From Larus michahellis (lineage: Eukaryota > Chordata > Aves > Charadriiformes > Laridae): DNA of 64,000 nt. Shown piece after piece: positions 11,142 through 22,689 of the stretch. The position numbers and the translations under genes are program-made. Each line of letters begins with the position of its first letter. The stretch's first letter is position 1. Below the pieces are notes generated by a model. The model saw only the letters and a list, made by a program, of their open reading frames with translations, searched no databases and was not told the origin of the DNA. Where the stretch lies: the NCBI RefSeq assembly GCF_964199755.1, contig NC_133907.1, positions 253,001-317,000 of the forward strand, read 5' to 3'.

Positions 11142-14100
11142 GCGGCAGCTCTGGGAGTCGATCAGCACACATGCAACTGTTTTGCAACTAAGCATTTTTC
11201 CCCCAGATTCTCACAATCCTGAAACTGGATATTCGTGACCAAGTAAAATCACTTGTCATGTCCCGTTCTTCAAGTTTGTGACTCGCTCGCCACTTTAAAC
11301 CACGCAGGGCCCTAAGTGTTTCATAGCAGATTTCTGTGAGGGAATGCCAGGAGACTCCATCGCTTCCCAACACCAGCAGACTCTGCAGCACGCAGGCTGC
11401 TCTCTGCTCAGAAGGCTCGCTAGAGGAAAGCGGCACATGCCCTTGCTGCCCAGCCACCGTGACGTTACGGCTCTGAAGTGTCAGAAACGTATGAAAATGG
11501 AAGGTGGCTGCAGGTGGTGCCCATGGGGAGGCACCGCACCGGCATGGCCAATGTGGCACCCAGCCCCATTCCTCCCACCAGCACCACATTCACAGCTCGA
11601 TAAGAGCAGCTGCAGAAAGGTATATCTCAGAGCTTCTTCAACTGCCTATGAACAAAATGCTCAGCACCCACTGGTTTTAAAATTTATACATATTTTTGCA
11701 TGGAGGCAGAGCTATTTGAGTCGATGGAGCGCTGAGCCTCTGCACACACACACACGGTTCACAACAGCTGCAGGGGAGGTGAGGCTATGATATTCTTTAA
11801 ACGCATTTCCTTACTTTTTACAGCTATACTACAGCTCATAAAATGCTTACTATAAACATTATTAATGCTCTTCCTTCCACATAAGAGTATCACCACTGAA
11901 GACAAATGATCCAAAGCACTGGCAAGTATAAAGAGGAGGAAAAAAAATATATATATACACCTGCATTTTGCTGCAGTAATTACAGGTACTCCAGCTATCA
12001 TTTATAAGTGGACAGAACAGCTTTCAGACAGGGTGTCAGCCAAGATGACCTTTGCGTTCAGACACCTATAATACACATCTGCAGGTCAAAACAGTTATCT
12101 GTAAGCTTCAATTATAATTTCTATGTATATTGGAATTGCATATCGTGAGAGAAGTGATGAGAAGAAGTGAAATTACTCAGGAGATAATGGCTAAGCTGAA
12201 CAAATGTAGTTGCACTAGCCACAATTCCTAAGAAAAAAAGTTTTAAAAAATATGCCAGTCATCATAAATGTTGTGGTGCACTGTGCTAAAACCCAAGTCT
12301 GTTCTGCTGAGACAAAATTAAAGCAAGCAGAGAATCCCCTGCAGAATACTTTGCTTCTCCTATGTTCACTTTCACTTCCTCTGGGTATTTTTATCATTAA
12401 AAACCCCTTAGTTCTGACTTGAAACAGATTGCTGGGACAGTTCAAGCACGATCAGTCCAGTCACAAGCTCACACAGACTATCAAAAATATGCTCCTAAGG
12501 GCACGGATTAAAAACAAACTCCTGCTGCTGATTTCATCTTCTGGTGGACATCAGCCTGGTGTGAGGCAACCCAACTCCCTGCTGCACCCCAGTCAGGATG
12601 GGAGACCTCCCGAGCAAGCCTCGCTCTTGAAAGTTAATGAGCCATCAGTTAAATTTTAGCCAGGATGGACGGTATATGCACCTCAGCTTCTGGATACTGA
12701 CATGACTGTCCCTCAGCATCAGAGCCCCATTATCACTCATTTTATTAGTATTCTTTGGAAAAATACATCTAAAACCCTGTTTTAAGGTTGTTCCGTGCAC
12801 CTAACAGAGGGGAAATCTGGTAACAGAGGCAGGCAAAGCCTTCATCAGGTTTTGGGAGTGTTGGGCACAGCCTCACCGCTACAGGGAAACTTCCAACATT
12901 GCTCCAACATCTGCAATAGCACAGGTCACAGAAAAGACAAAAAAGTGGCTTTAAAATGAAAACTGAACTCCAGTGGTTTCCCCTCATCTAGAAACTGACG
13001 TGAATTTGGGTAACAGAAAAATCTAAAAGTAAACAAGAGTCAGGGAGAATAAAAAGAAGCTGAGAACAATGCAGATTTTGCTATATCAGGACTTTTCAGA
13101 GAACTGTGGAAACAGCACTGCTGTGCCACCGCTGCCCACGCGGGCGCTCGCCAGCAGCCAGCTCCTGGCTGGGCAGAGGGGTGTTTCGGCTGGCCACTGG
13201 TTCTAGCCCACTGCAGTGCAAGGACCATCTTGTTGAAGACCCTCCACAAACACCTGCGATCTGACAGAACAGAGCCCTTGTCTATGCTGGGATGTTACTC
13301 CGCACCCCAGCCATATGGAAGTTTCCAGGCTGGCCATTTTCCACCATACATAGGGACTACTGTTAATTAGACATCACTTATGTTCCCAGAGCAACATCCT
13401 GTAAGTGCTGAATGCAAGAGTCAAGGAATCCCACCACGTACTGTGCCTTCACCTCTGGTCTTCGCTTTCTCCGACACACTACAACTTTTACACCAAGACT
13501 GAACAGGATAGTTTTGTACAGAGATTCCTCCTGCTGCCTAACAAGCCTCAATAAAATGCACAGAAACAGACTGAGACTTTTCTAACTTTCCTGTTGAAGT
13601 ACAAAGAGATGCAATCAGGTCTCGTACAAACCTGGGCAGCACCTCTCTACCCTCCAGAGAACAAAGGCTAAAGATGGCAGGCAGTTTGAACTCCCTGGTT
13701 CCGTCCTGCCCCTGCAGCACCCCTGACCACCCCAGCAGGGCCCGCAGATGCCCACACAGGGTTTCAGAGCACAGGTTTGCCCACATCATGGGCCCACCGC
13801 AGCCTCCTGCCCTGCTCAGGTGGCAGAGCCACAGCCTGTGGATGACGCTGATGCAGACAGTGGAGGCTGGCAGTGGGCAACGACGGAATTAAGGTCCCAG
13901 GGAAGCCAAAGAGGGCAAATAGCTGGAGCAAAGCTTGGCATGGGAGACACAGCACGGCAAGCGGAGGAGTGCTGTCTCCAGGCACCTAGATCAGCCCAGG
14001 CTCCCAGCCCATCCACCGCAGAGGGACAAAGTCTTTCCCCAGGTCACTCAGCCCAGGACAAGACCCACCACCAACTTGGCCTCACCAAGGAACCCCGTCC

Positions 14101-17100
14101 CTCCTGGGACCACAGGAGGGGCACAGCCCTTGGCACGAGCATGGAGCCAAAGAGCTCACGAGCAATGGGATGCAACTACTGGGCACAAACCTACTGTCAT
14201 GAACAACGAACCCATCGCACAGGGCACCCGAGCCCTCTGCTAGCAACCGGCCCTTGGGTGAACATGTGCCTCCTGGGGGGGTGGGGGAGCAGCAGGATAC
14301 CTGTCGGCACCATGCACAGAGGTAAGTGATGGTTAGAGAAAGCAAGGCTGAGAAAAGCACCTTGCTGTCTGCCCTCAGGGCCCTTGCTCCAATGATGAAG
14401 CAGCACTTTCCACCCCTTTCCGCTTCACAGTTATCTGGGAAGCCTGGCTCACACCAGTGACTCAGCACCAGGATTCAACAGATCCTGGCCGAGAGCCTGC
14501 AATGACGTGGACTGGGTATCTTGGTGGGACGGTCCCACAGCAGCCCCCGGCACAGCCCCAGGGACTGGGGACAGCCGGGCCACATCCCATCCTGAAGCTT
14601 ATGAAACCCGTAAATGAATTGCTGCCTACCCTCAGCTAAATATGGTGGCACTGTAATGTCACACCACATGTCCCAGCTTCTTACATAATCCTTGGGGATT
14701 TAGGCTAAATTCAACTGACTGCAACACTCCGTCCTCCATGCACACCCCACACACACCCCAGAAAGGAGGGTCTCTACACGCACATCCCTCCCCCCCCCCC
14801 CCGAGTCTTTCCAGGCATGGCAAAATTAACCGGATGAATTAATGAAAAGAGTTCACAAACCTGCAGCCATCACTTTCATCCCTGATTTTCCATTAACACC
14901 TCCAATATCCACAGAGCTGCCCTGGCTGCATGACTCAGAGCAAGATGCAGCACAGATGCACACGGCTCTGACTGCAGGTCCCTCTCCTCCCAATTTTCTC
15001 ATCTTTTCATCCACTGCCACCCTTGGGCTTCTTCTGTTTAAACAGGTTCCTTGCAGCCCTTCATCGCAGTGCTCTAGTTACACAAAAAAGGCATGTAAAA
15101 GACACAAATAAGGGTACAGCTACTTTTCGACTGAGCATGTGCAGAGGAGGCTATTCAAGAGTAATCAGGAAGGTGGCAGGGAGAAATGCAAGTCCAAATC
15201 ACACTGGTACAGGCAATAACTTGAAGCTTGGAGCTGAAAAGCGTCCATGCATCCTTCCTCCCTGTCCATGATTCCCCACATTCTGCACTTACAAGCTCTG
15301 TGGGATGCCAAGCAGGGACGCTCAAAGATTTCAGCCCAGAACGGTTTCAGGCCAGTAACCTTAAAGTCTTCTCAGCAAGCCTGTGCAGCTCCCCAGAGAG
15401 CAAATGGAAAACAATTCTTGGAATAGGGGCGGGCCTTACATCAGTAGGTGTCTGTCAGCACCCAAAATCTGGGCTGCTTCATTAGCATCCTATACGAGCA
15501 TTCTCTCAGCCGCTGGTCCAGAGGTCCCTGCCTGCTCCCCTACCCACCCCGGGCCTTTGACAGACAGAAGAAAGATACAACCCAGCATTTTCTCCAATAG
15601 ACATGGGCTGCCTTCTTCACGCAAAACTTACTGCCAACAGGTAGGCAGAGACACTGCCCTAAACTAGAAGTGATGGGTCTGACTTTCAGCCGTTCTCAGC
15701 ACCCACATCTCTGGCTGAAGGCAGCAGCAAGGGCAGGGACTCGGGCACCAGCAGGATGCAGAGGAGGAGGAGAGGCATCCCTTATCCATTCTGCCAGCTG
15801 CTTGACAGCCTGACCCTCTCCCCTCCCCAGTCTGCACTGACATTTCAGAGCACCACAGCTTTGGCAGTGCCCAGAGGCACCATTGAGAGCAAGGAGACAC
15901 ACAAGGACCGTCCTTGCCACGAACAGCTGAGAGCCTACCACTACTTTGCATGACCCAATAATTAGGGCACAAAACAAGTCCTAATCACTTTTGGAAAATG
16001 AAAGCTGAGGACACCCTGTACACCACCTTGCCTTATGCGTACCGACAAGCTGTCCTTTGCAAGCAGAGAACCAGAAGCTGACATTACTGAACTAGCCTGC
16101 AGCAGGCCTGGAGCAAAGTGGGGTCTGTAGAGCTGGCCTGAGGTCTGCCCAGTCCTTGTGCTCAGTTTAGCGCCCTGCCTGCCCCAAGAGCTTGCACTGG
16201 TGCCTGCTGGGCAAGCACACTTTTGGAGAGCAGGAGACAGATGTTACAGCAAAATTTGGGCACACTTTGGAGCAGCATGTGGCTCCCTGGAAGGACCCGA
16301 GGGTAAACGCAGCAGAATCTAGTCCAGCCAAAGTGCTGTTGTTATGCCAGATGCTCATCAAAGCCTCTGTAAAAGGATGTGGGTTAAGCAAGGTAGCCAA
16401 AGAGTGGACTTCATTTTTGCTGCTCAGGGCTAAAGAACATGAACTTGAGAAGAGCCATCTAAATCTAGTCACCCTTCTGAGCTGTGATTTTAGGAAAGAA
16501 TAAACTCACAACTCTTCAGTAAGCAGCTGCAGGGACTCAGACTCTGCAGCATCCTATGGGGTCAGTGCTGGGACCATGTCTGGCCACAGTCCCTTGCCCT
16601 CCCCTGTCCATACATATGCCACGGAGGAAAATACCCTGGAACAGCAGCAGCACAGCCTGGTGCAAGCAGCTCTGCCCCAGCCCAACCTTCCCAGCCCTGC
16701 TTGGAAAAGGGACATGCCCATTATGCTAAACATTACATTTGAACTGCTCTAATTTGAGCAAGAACCAAAACAGCTCCAGGCAACAGCTGGAATCCAAAGG
16801 CTGCCAGAGAGGGTGCAGCACTGAACACTGCTCCTGGTTTACAGAGGCCATTTCATCCACCAGATGCCGAGCTCCACTTGTTAAACAGACCAACGTTCTC
16901 CCTCTTGGAGACTGTGGACAGGGAAGAAGAGATGAAAAGAACAAAGAACTTCAGATGGCAGATTACTCGCCTTCCGCCACTCATCTGTTAGGTCATCTTA
17001 GAAACAATCAGACCAGGCAAAGTCAGTACTGCAATATTCGTGTATTAGCATCTGCTATATTTATCTTCTAAATAATACCTCCATAAAACCACATACAAAG

Positions 17101-20100
17101 GCCCCATCATACTGCCAACGATTGTATTTGTTTACAAGGCAGCATGGGCAGTACTGGAAACAGACACAGAATACGATCTTGATATTGCTACTGTGGGCAC
17201 TAATCAGCAGCATCTTGGACCTGCAGCAGCAACATTGAGGCATCAAAGACAGCAGGATCTGGCCCATGACAACAGGCAGGACAGCTGGGAAGAGTCCGTT
17301 GGATTTGGTCCCGCTTCATGCATCATCAGTATAGTTAAGAGCTAAATTGCATTTCCAGATTCAATATGGCCAGTTCTGAGGTAGCAAGCAGAAATAACGC
17401 TGTGCAAGCTGGTCATGGCATGCTGAGAGTGGGGCAGGAGGGCAGAGAGCAAGTGGGACTCAGAAAAGGAATCAGTTTAAGAAAAAACATTGCTGGAAAA
17501 AGGGTGATGGGGCCCCAAGAAGTCATGTTCACAGTGTCAATCCTTGGGCCATCACTATGCATTTAATTTAGTTCATTTTCTTCATTTGTCACCCCGGGTA
17601 ATCAAGCATCACATCCTCTGAGTCACTGGCAAATAATGGCCTCATTCTGCACGCCCACCCCCTTTTTTTTGTTTGTTTTAAAGGAAATGACCCCATTTCA
17701 TGCTTATAGCCATAGAAATATCAGACTGGTTGGGCCTCAGAAATTTTTTTAGTCCTTAAAACACAGTAACTGTTTTTAAAAGGTGATCTTCCCAAACTAG
17801 CATGGCCATGGTTACGGGGAGTGGGACCTGCACTCAAGGGCCAGGAAGGCAGGATCAGCATGGCTTTCACATGGGAATTGCCAACCTGAGAGCTGGGGTA
17901 ATCCACTCTTTCTGCTGGGACACCCCCAGCTCTGGGGAGAGACCTGTCAGCTGGAGACTCGTTTAGAGAAACTCCTAAAGACTCCCAAAGCTCCCTCAGA
18001 GCAATGAGAACTAACCAGGTTCTTCGGGACATTCAAACTCTCTAAAATCTTGCATATGCCAACCACTTCCCTCCCTTTTTGTGCCTATTTCTCTCACCCT
18101 CCCTATTTCAAGGATTTTGAGACAATGTATTTTGTGCACAGTAAGCCTGATCACAGTCTACCGAGATGACTGGGAGTACATTGCTTTTGAAGTCACTCCC
18201 AAGGGTAAGGACAGCTAAACTAGATTAAAGGAAAAAAGTAATTTTGATTCTGCACTTAAAGGACAGGTAAATTTGCTCGCTCACTAGAAAATGCTGAGCA
18301 AGGCTGATGGCCCCCACCAAGCTGAGAACAACCAGAGCATCTCCTGCTCCCTGAGAGGTGGCATGACAGCACCAGCCTGGACAATGACCGGGACAGGAGC
18401 GAGGGCAGTGCATTACCCGCCCCTTGAACAGGAGCATCCAGAGAGGGACATGGGAATGAGAGTTTACAGTTTGCAATCATAAATAGCATGAACCAGAAAA
18501 AAGACCTACCAAAGAATGAGTGAAAAAACACAGTATGCAACATCTGGATCAAACCCTGCCAGCCCACCCCGAAAGACCAAAGAGGTTTTATTTGTCAGGG
18601 GTATTTCTACAGCTAGTAAAAATAAACACATTAATAAATAAGTATTTTTGTACACCCTGGAAACACTCCCGATCAATATGTGGCTTGGTACCACTTTCCT
18701 TCCACCCAGCAGAAACTCATGACAAAGGAAAGCACATCTCATTTATGAACTTAGCTATAAATACTTCTGCTAACTGCCATTTAGGAATTTCATTTCCTGC
18801 TTGAGCAAGTCCTGTTGAAAGAGGCAATTACCAAATTTGTTTCTAGTTATAGAAATAGATGTCTGTTGCTGCCCACATCTGTTCCAACAGACAAATTGCC
18901 AGTCACGGACACTCCGAGGAGAGCAAGTGCTCCATCCAGGAAGGGCTTTGCCACCTCTCCAGAAAGCTCACAGCAATTGCAGGGATTGGGTTTCTGATTC
19001 CAGCTTCATTTGAGACCCGTCTCCTGCTGCAGCGGAGCTGCCTCACACTGACGGGGCACCTGCAGCTCCACACTCGGCCGCACCACCAGCACCACACCCA
19101 CTGCCACTGGCACCACCGCAGCTGGCTCCCCTCCAGCTCCGTGGAGGCACCCAGGAACAGGCACTTCATTAGTCTCCAGGCCCATCAAAACAAGGAAACT
19201 TTAATTCTGCAGGTCACGAGGATCCATGACGCTGTACTTGTTCTATGCACAGAAAGGAAGCAGCAGCAAAGCATTCTCCTCACTGCAAGGCAGCAAGATG
19301 TCACAGGCTTTCCTGCTCCACGCGGGACACCCCGCTGCAGAACAGCCAGCGGTGACGGTGCATGGGTGTCAAGGTGGAGGTTTATGGCTGTCATCAGCAC
19401 AGACCACAGCCTCTCCCAGCTGAATGCTGAATATACCAGGTTTTACCAAGTCTCCCTCCGTAGTGCCCTCCCTTTCCACTTCCCTCCACCCCAGCTGTCT
19501 TCTAGAAAGTTTCCATTTCCACTTATTCCTGGGAAAACTGTCCCTTAGCAAATTCCCAACAGGCTTTGGTCCTGTAGGACCAGCGCTGGAGCATGGGCAC
19601 CCTGAGAGGGACATGGGCACAAGGACCAACACCTGTGCTGAGCACAACACCCACTGACCGGTACCCAGCACTGGCCCAGGGCTGTGGTGTGGAGAAGCCG
19701 GAAAAAACAAGGAGCTGTGCCCAGGGAACCTCCGCTCCTCTGGCACCTTCCCCACGTGAATCAGCACAGCCTCGCTCACCCTCCCAGCGCAGCCCCAAGG
19801 AGCCCATCAGCACCTGGAGCAGTGCTGGGGATGCCCCGTGCCCCATCCCGAGGCTCCAGGCCGTGGTGCCGCACCAGCCGCCCCACAGACGAGTGTTGAA
19901 ATCACGGGTTGACCAAGTTGGCCAAAGCCACACAGGTCACGGCAGGGCTGCAACTGCGACCAGATTTCCTCAGCCCTGTCCAAGGCCGTCCAGCAGGACA
20001 CCTCTCCCTTCTCCGCCTCTCCTCAAGCGCTGTTATCATCTATATTGTTTTGCAGCTTTTGCTTACAAAAGGAGCAACCTTCCACAAGGTAAGGCACTCC

Positions 20101-20874
20101 CATGGAACAAGGACAACCTTAAGTTAGACATAATTATGCACTGCAGAACAAAATATGCAAAAAAGCATGCAAATGCCCAGACACACACACTGCTGTTTGG
20201 TCACTGCAATAGTCAAGTTCAGCTCTTGAACTGGTCTGACCACCACCAGATGGGAGCAAATGCCTGCACGTACTCTCACACAGACATGTGAAAAATATTT
20301 TATATATACACACACCAGAGCAAATGGGGGAGGTGAGTAAAAACACCCCAAAGCTGACAAAATTAAAGGTAATAAATTTACTTTGACCTCAGCTGTAGCA
20401 ACAGCCTGAGAAAGGGTTTAACTCCTACAGCAGATATGCTGGAAAATCTAAGTTTTATTGTAGTGTTTTGCAATTTGTGAGTTTTTAAGCACGCACAAAA
20501 AGAGAAGCTGCTCTCCCATGTAAAGCCCAGCAGCGTTTGCTCAGCAGAGATAAGTTTTTGGAGCTGTGAACAGGGCTGGGTTCCCATACCCTCCCCTTGC
20601 CCGGCCATGGCAGGACAAGCCAAGCCTCCCCATCCCAATCCCCATCACCTGGCACATCTGCATCTCTCAAGCCCACCCCATTGTCCCCAGCACCCCCATC
20701 CTGTCCCCACACAGCAGACTGATGACACTGAATGGCAGTGGAGAGCTGACCCGCGAGGTCAGTCCCGACAATAGGTTTTGGAGGCAGTTGGAAGGGAGAG
20801 GCCCCCAGCTCGCCCACTCCCTCCACAGAGGTGATCTCTAGCCTGGCTTTTCATGCCACCTCTGTGGGCCACCT
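11142..20874. other. Intron 1, interior without recognisable genes
   Basis: Unique sequence with a short CA run near 11748 and a 13-base C run at 14790-14802. The GC-richer part at about 18860-20290 has long open frames over 220 codons, which are Ser/Pro/His/Arg-rich and look like chance products of base composition. I see no repeat of known family and no splice-bounded exon here. Confidence 0.5.
14790..14802. repeat. Poly(C) run
   Basis: Thirteen consecutive C residues, G on the transcribed-sense minus strand, in a C-rich neighbourhood that also has CACACCCC motifs at about 14740-14760. Confidence 0.95.
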
Positions 20875-21041
20875 GCCCCCAGGGACAAGGATGCTCCAGT
20901 GGTGGGCAGCCCCCCAGCCCCCAGGGATGAGGATGCTTGAGTGGTACCCCAAGGATGAGGATGCTTGGGCGGCCTCCTGGGGACGAGGATGCGGATGCTC
21001 TGGCAGGCCCCCGGGGACGAGGATGCTCAGGCTGCCCCCCA
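20875..21041. repeat. Degenerate minisatellite, unit about 30-38 bp
   Basis: About five imperfect units share the core GGGGAYGAGGATGCTY followed by a GG-rich spacer; one unit has an extra GATGCG insertion. On the minus strand the units read SILVPGG repeatedly, which only reflects the array. It lies in intron 1, about 660 bp from the Smad-type modules. Confidence 0.85.
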
Positions 21042-21704
21042 GCCAGCAGGAGGAGAGCGGCAGCTGCCCTTGCACCCGTGCGGAGGGTGACGTCGGGAGG
21101 ACAGGGAAGGGGGGAAGAGCACAGGGGGAGGATTATCCATGGACACAGCTTGCCCTTTTCACTGCATTTAACAATAAAGCAGTAGCTATAGCAACAGCGT
21201 TAATTAATGCATCCGATTTGCATAACTAAAACTCTGAACCCATTCAAACCTTGCTGATATTTTCATTCTTAAACCTGGCCTACAAGGCTGTGCTCTTATG
21301 GCAAGGGGAACTCAAACAAACACAGCCATCCACACGTACTGCTCCACTTGCAGAGAGATGCAGGTACACGCAGGACATCGCACAGAAACCGTGCACAAAG
21401 CCACCCCTCAGCTGTGGCTTCTGCGGCGTGACCTGCCGGCGAGGCTCCAAGAGCGATTTGCTCCACATACCTTTATTCCCTCAGAAACCATTAGCATTTG
21501 CAAATAAGCACATGGAAAAGAACAGAAAAAGGGGGACTGAAGCGTCCAAAAAATAAAACAGAGGAAAAAGTGATTTTCAGAAATGGAGGAAGTAAAGCAC
21601 ATTCCAAGGCAGAGGGGGTAAGGAGATAGGCAACGTAAAGGTTTCAGACTATCGTATAACCAGAGGGGGAAATGTCTTTTCACCACAAACATGCATCTGC
21701 ATGA

Positions 21705-21751
21705 TGTCTAGACAGTCATAAAAAGGGCAATTAAAGTACTGCAGGCTGCAG
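21705..21751 (+). promoter_or_regulatory. Candidate Smad-responsive module, copy A
   Basis: The module opens with TGTCTAGAC, containing the perfect palindrome GTCTAGAC at 21706-21713. It continues through AAAGGGCAATTAAAG and CTGCAGGCTGCAG. A second, diverged copy starts at 21949. Aligned by eye with one gap, about 37 of 47 positions agree. Nearby are an ACCACA (RUNX-like) motif at about 21682 and an ACATTCC (TEAD-like) motif at about 21598. PMEPA1 is a known direct target of TGF-beta/Smad signalling through intron 1 in mammals; that this is the bird counterpart is inference. The plus-strand label is arbitrary because the core is palindromic. Confidence 0.5.
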
Positions 21752-21948
21752 TTAAGCTAATGTCTCCTTTCCCAGTCTAAACAGTTGAAACACACTGTAC
21801 TAAGTTAGAAAAAAACATATAGGATAAAGAGAGAAAGTCAAGTTTATAAGGAAAAATGTTTTGAAATTCAGTTTTAAGTAAGCCAGTAAATTAATTCAAC
21901 CTTGTCAAATCTTTGCCTTATAACATATCAAATATTCCGCCTGCGTCC

Positions 21949-21996
21949 TGTCTAGACTGCGATAACAAAGGGCATTTAAAGCCCTGCAAGATGCGC
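21949..21996 (+). promoter_or_regulatory. Candidate Smad-responsive module, copy B
   Basis: Diverged duplicate of the module at 21705. It opens with TGTCTAGAC (palindrome at 21950-21957), then GATAACAAAGGGCATTTAAAG, matching copy A at GGGCAWTTAAAG in 11 of 12 positions, then CTGCAAGATGC. A third partial echo, CCATTTAAAGATGCAG, follows at about 22008-22023. Further downstream, CTTTCTCCATCTAAAAC (about 22029-22045) resembles CTTTCCCAGTCTAAACAG after copy A. The ordered similarity argues for duplication of a block longer than a single binding site. Confidence 0.5.
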
Positions 21997-22689
21997 TGAC
22001 AGAGTAGCCATTTAAAGATGCAGTATTGCTTTCTCCATCTAAAACGATTTGTCAGATGGAGTTAAAATGAAAATGATAAGTAATCACTCTGGTTCACAAC
22101 CATTTCAAAAGAAAAAAAAAAAAACACAAAAACCCCACAGCTCATAGATATAAATTCCACTAAAATCATTCCAGTGTATCATACCAGTGGAATTTGTTTG
22201 GCCTTTTTTTTTTTTTTTAAATCGCATTTGCTTATTTTTTTTATTTTGTTAATCTGAGCTATCACTAGCTTTCTGCAGCACATGCATTTCTAAATAGGAG
22301 TGTATTAGGTCTGAAAGGGCCAGATCCAGGTATTAATTGATTTATTGATATAAAATAATGACTTGTGGAGAGACAGTATTAAAACTCCAAGGGTTAACAT
22401 TGAAACGGATGTATTTTTTTTAATTTACTTAAAAGCAAAAGAACAAACCATCTCACATGAGAGAAAGCAACCAGTCTCCATCACTGATACGGTTCAGCCT
22501 GGGCAGTCGCTGTCCCCAGGAGAGTGAGAGAAAGAAAAGTTAAAACAAACTACGTGGGTGTGCACAGCGTATTTTTTTACTGAAAAAGGACCATTTAGCA
22601 GGAAAAGCAAGGGCAGATATAATCCTGTCTAACACAAGAAACAGTCTCCTCCCTTCCTGAGCTTTATCAGCTGTTGGAGAACTGAAATC

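Larger units (their letters stand above)
21042..22689. other. AT-rich intron 1 block around the Smad-type modules
   Basis: This AT-rich stretch, with no recognised transposon, contains the two modules, A and T homopolymer runs near 22110 and 22207, and a 10-bp inverted repeat (22152-22161 with 22186-22195, AAATTCCACT and its complement). Open frames are short. Its texture is what one expects of a conserved non-coding enhancer region, but conservation cannot be judged from one sequence. Confidence 0.4.

Noticed and set aside
18859..20291. Plus-strand open frames of 229 and 232 codons in intron 1
   Set aside because: Pro/Ser/His/Arg-rich products of a GC-rich patch. Alternative frames are also open and no recognisable domain is present.
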